A stretch of 5,579 bases of DNA, taken from NCBI GenBank assembly GCA_015486145.1, contig WFSH01000118.1, positions 1-5,579 of the forward strand, read 5' to 3'. The notes under the pieces were generated by a model that saw only the letters and a list, made by a program, of their open reading frames with translations, searched no databases and was not told the DNA's origin. Positions 4,741-5,579 of the stretch are shown one piece after another. How positions within the stretch are numbered: position 1 is the stretch's first letter; every line of letters begins with the position of its first letter. Both the position numbers and the translations under genes were made by a program. Origin of the DNA: Mesoaciditogaceae bacterium (GTDB lineage: Bacteria; Thermotogota; Thermotogae; Mesoaciditogales; Mesoaciditogaceae).

Positions 4741-5509
4741 GAACACGAATCCTCCCCGTTTTCGGATGACGTATTACGGTACAGCGAGCTTCGTAAACTT
4801 TGTAGAGCGTCTCTTCTTTTAAAACATCTTCAGGGACACCGTCTGCCACGATGTTTCCCTCTTTCATGATGACTATTCTGTCAGAGAAAGCGGCAGCCTG
4901 GTTTATATCATGGAATGTGGCTATCACAGTTTTGCCATCCATTTTTGAAAATCTTATTATCTTCTCAAGCAAACGTTGGGCGTGCCCTATATCCAAATGC
5001 GCGGTAGCTTCATCGAGTACCAAAAGTTTTGGATTTTGCGCAAAAACCTTAGCCACGTAAACCATCTGTCTCTCTCCCCCACTTAAAGAATAAAACATTC
5101 GATTTTTAAGATGCGAGATCTTAAGCGATTCAAATGCCATTTCAATGGCTTTGGCGTCTTCTTTCGCTATCTGACCAAGAAGACCGGTATACGGTATTCT
5201 TCCAAGTTCAACAACCTCCGTCGCGTTCACGTCGTAAGATGGTGAAAATTCTTGGGCTACGACTCCAAGAATGCGTGCAAGTTCTTTTCTTGTGTAATTT
5301 TTTACTTCTTTTCCCAAGATCTTTACGCTTCCCTCGTATTGCAAAATCGACGCAATGGATTTAACCAAGGTGGTCTTACCAGAACCATTTGGTCCTATTA
5401 TTCCAACTATTTCGCCCTCGCAAATTGAAAGATTCACATCTTTGAGAGCTTTAAACGATGACTTAGGGTAAGAATAACTCAGATGTTGAGCTTTCAGTAT
5501 TTCACACAA
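4670..5509 (-). CDS. ABC transporter ATPase, FecE/FhuC/BtuD type
   Basis: A 279-residue cytoplasmic ATPase that would power a FecCD-type importer for ferric siderophore, haem or cobalamin. Motifs are Walker A GPNGSGKTT (39-47), Q-loop Q86, signature LSGGERQ (142-148), Walker B LLVLDE (162-167, D166 and E167), D-loop AHLD (170-173) and switch H200 in ATFHDIN. Family-typical segments are ELGRIPY and CTVIRHPKTGRIRVL. The start is TTG at 5509, 10 nt from AGGAGG (5525-5520). An ATG at 5554 would place 15 extra residues inside the permease gene. It overlaps the permease stop codon by 8 bp, indicating translational coupling. About 22 residues after RIRVL (258-279) are longer than in relatives of about 250-265 residues and are encoded wholly opposite the ftsQ-like gene. 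The substrate cannot be read from this protein. Confidence 0.93.
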   Translation of the reverse strand: MCEILKAQHLSYSYPKSSFKALKDVNLSICEGEIVGIIGPNGSGKTTLVKSIASILQYEGSVKILGKEVKNYTRKELARILGVVAQEFSPSYDVNATEVVELGRIPYTGLLGQIAKEDAKAIEMAFESLKISHLKNRMFYSLSGGERQMVYVAKVFAQNPKLLVLDEATAHLDIGHAQRLLEKIIRFSKMDGKTVIATFHDINQAAAFSDRIVIMKEGNIVADGVPEDVLKEETLYKVYEARCTVIRHPKTGRIRVLNDLEGEQNSYQRQDTLLRSGSS

Positions 5510-5579
5510 TTTGTGATCGCCTCCTGAGTATGTAAATAAAAATCGGAGCGCCAATCAAAGCGGTTATCGTACCGATTGG
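5502..5579 (-). CDS. FecCD-family ABC permease, C-terminal end (partial)
   Basis: The window edge cuts this gene, leaving its last 25 codons and the stop codon TGA at 5504-5502. The peptide PIGTITALIGAPIFIYILRR (first 20 residues) is the characteristic end of BtuC/FecC/FhuB-type permeases, which close with a P-x-G-x-x-T-A-x-x-G-x-P-x-F segment and a last membrane helix. RRRSQIV follows as a basic cytoplasmic tail. It would form the membrane channel of the importer powered by the adjacent ATPase. The ATPase ribosome site (5525-5520) lies inside its last codons. The substrate-binding protein, expected further upstream, is outside the window. Confidence 0.9.
   Translation of the reverse strand, partial: PIGTITALIGAPIFIYILRRRSQIV

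Overview
This window looks like bacterial chromosome from an AT-rich lineage, most likely in or near the Thermotogota. That placement is inference. It rests on a short uninserted GyrB directly downstream of a DUF721/DciA gene and upstream of an FtsQ-like gene, a zinc-ribbon L31 beginning KKGIHP as I remember it from Thermotoga, strong purine-rich Shine-Dalgarno sites (AGAGGTG, GGAGGTG) and frequent GTG/TTG starts. There is no sign of a phage, transposon, CRISPR array, tRNA or rRNA.

Layout. Positions 1-256 hold no convincing gene, only a small hairpin and a weak possible leftward promoter. A strong, probably bidirectional terminator lies at 257-282. A near-consensus promoter (359-387) then drives a regulated unit: a 25-codon leader peptide with six consecutive Asn codons (420-497), overlapping RNA arms that can fold as a pause hairpin, an antiterminator or a terminator, and an asparagine synthetase of the AsnRS-derived archaeal type (asnA, true start probably GTG at 581). 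A second bidirectional terminator (1506-1532) separates asnA from the convergent rpmE (ribosomal protein L31, start TTG at 1735). rpmE and the next rightward operon are driven by closely packed divergent promoters in 1764-1815. That operon is dciA (DUF721, helicase loader family; apparently leaderless), gyrB (complete, all catalytic motifs) and an FtsQ/DivIB-like cell-division protein. From the right edge, a leftward FecCD-type importer operon enters: the last 25 codons of a permease, then its ABC ATPase. The ATPase tail overlaps the end of the ftsQ-like gene tail-to-tail by 71 bp, with no visible terminator.

The standout is the asnA leader. The Asn codon run, the position of the leader stop codon and three mutually exclusive RNA pairings fit a His/Trp/Thr-operon-type ribosome-mediated attenuator that senses charged tRNA-Asn and controls asparagine synthesis. 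The leader and the enzyme call support each other independently. I know of no described Asn-codon leader-peptide attenuator, but I could not search for one. The rest of the window is housekeeping: replication and topology (dciA, gyrB), translation (rpmE), division (ftsQ-like) and metal-chelate or cofactor import.
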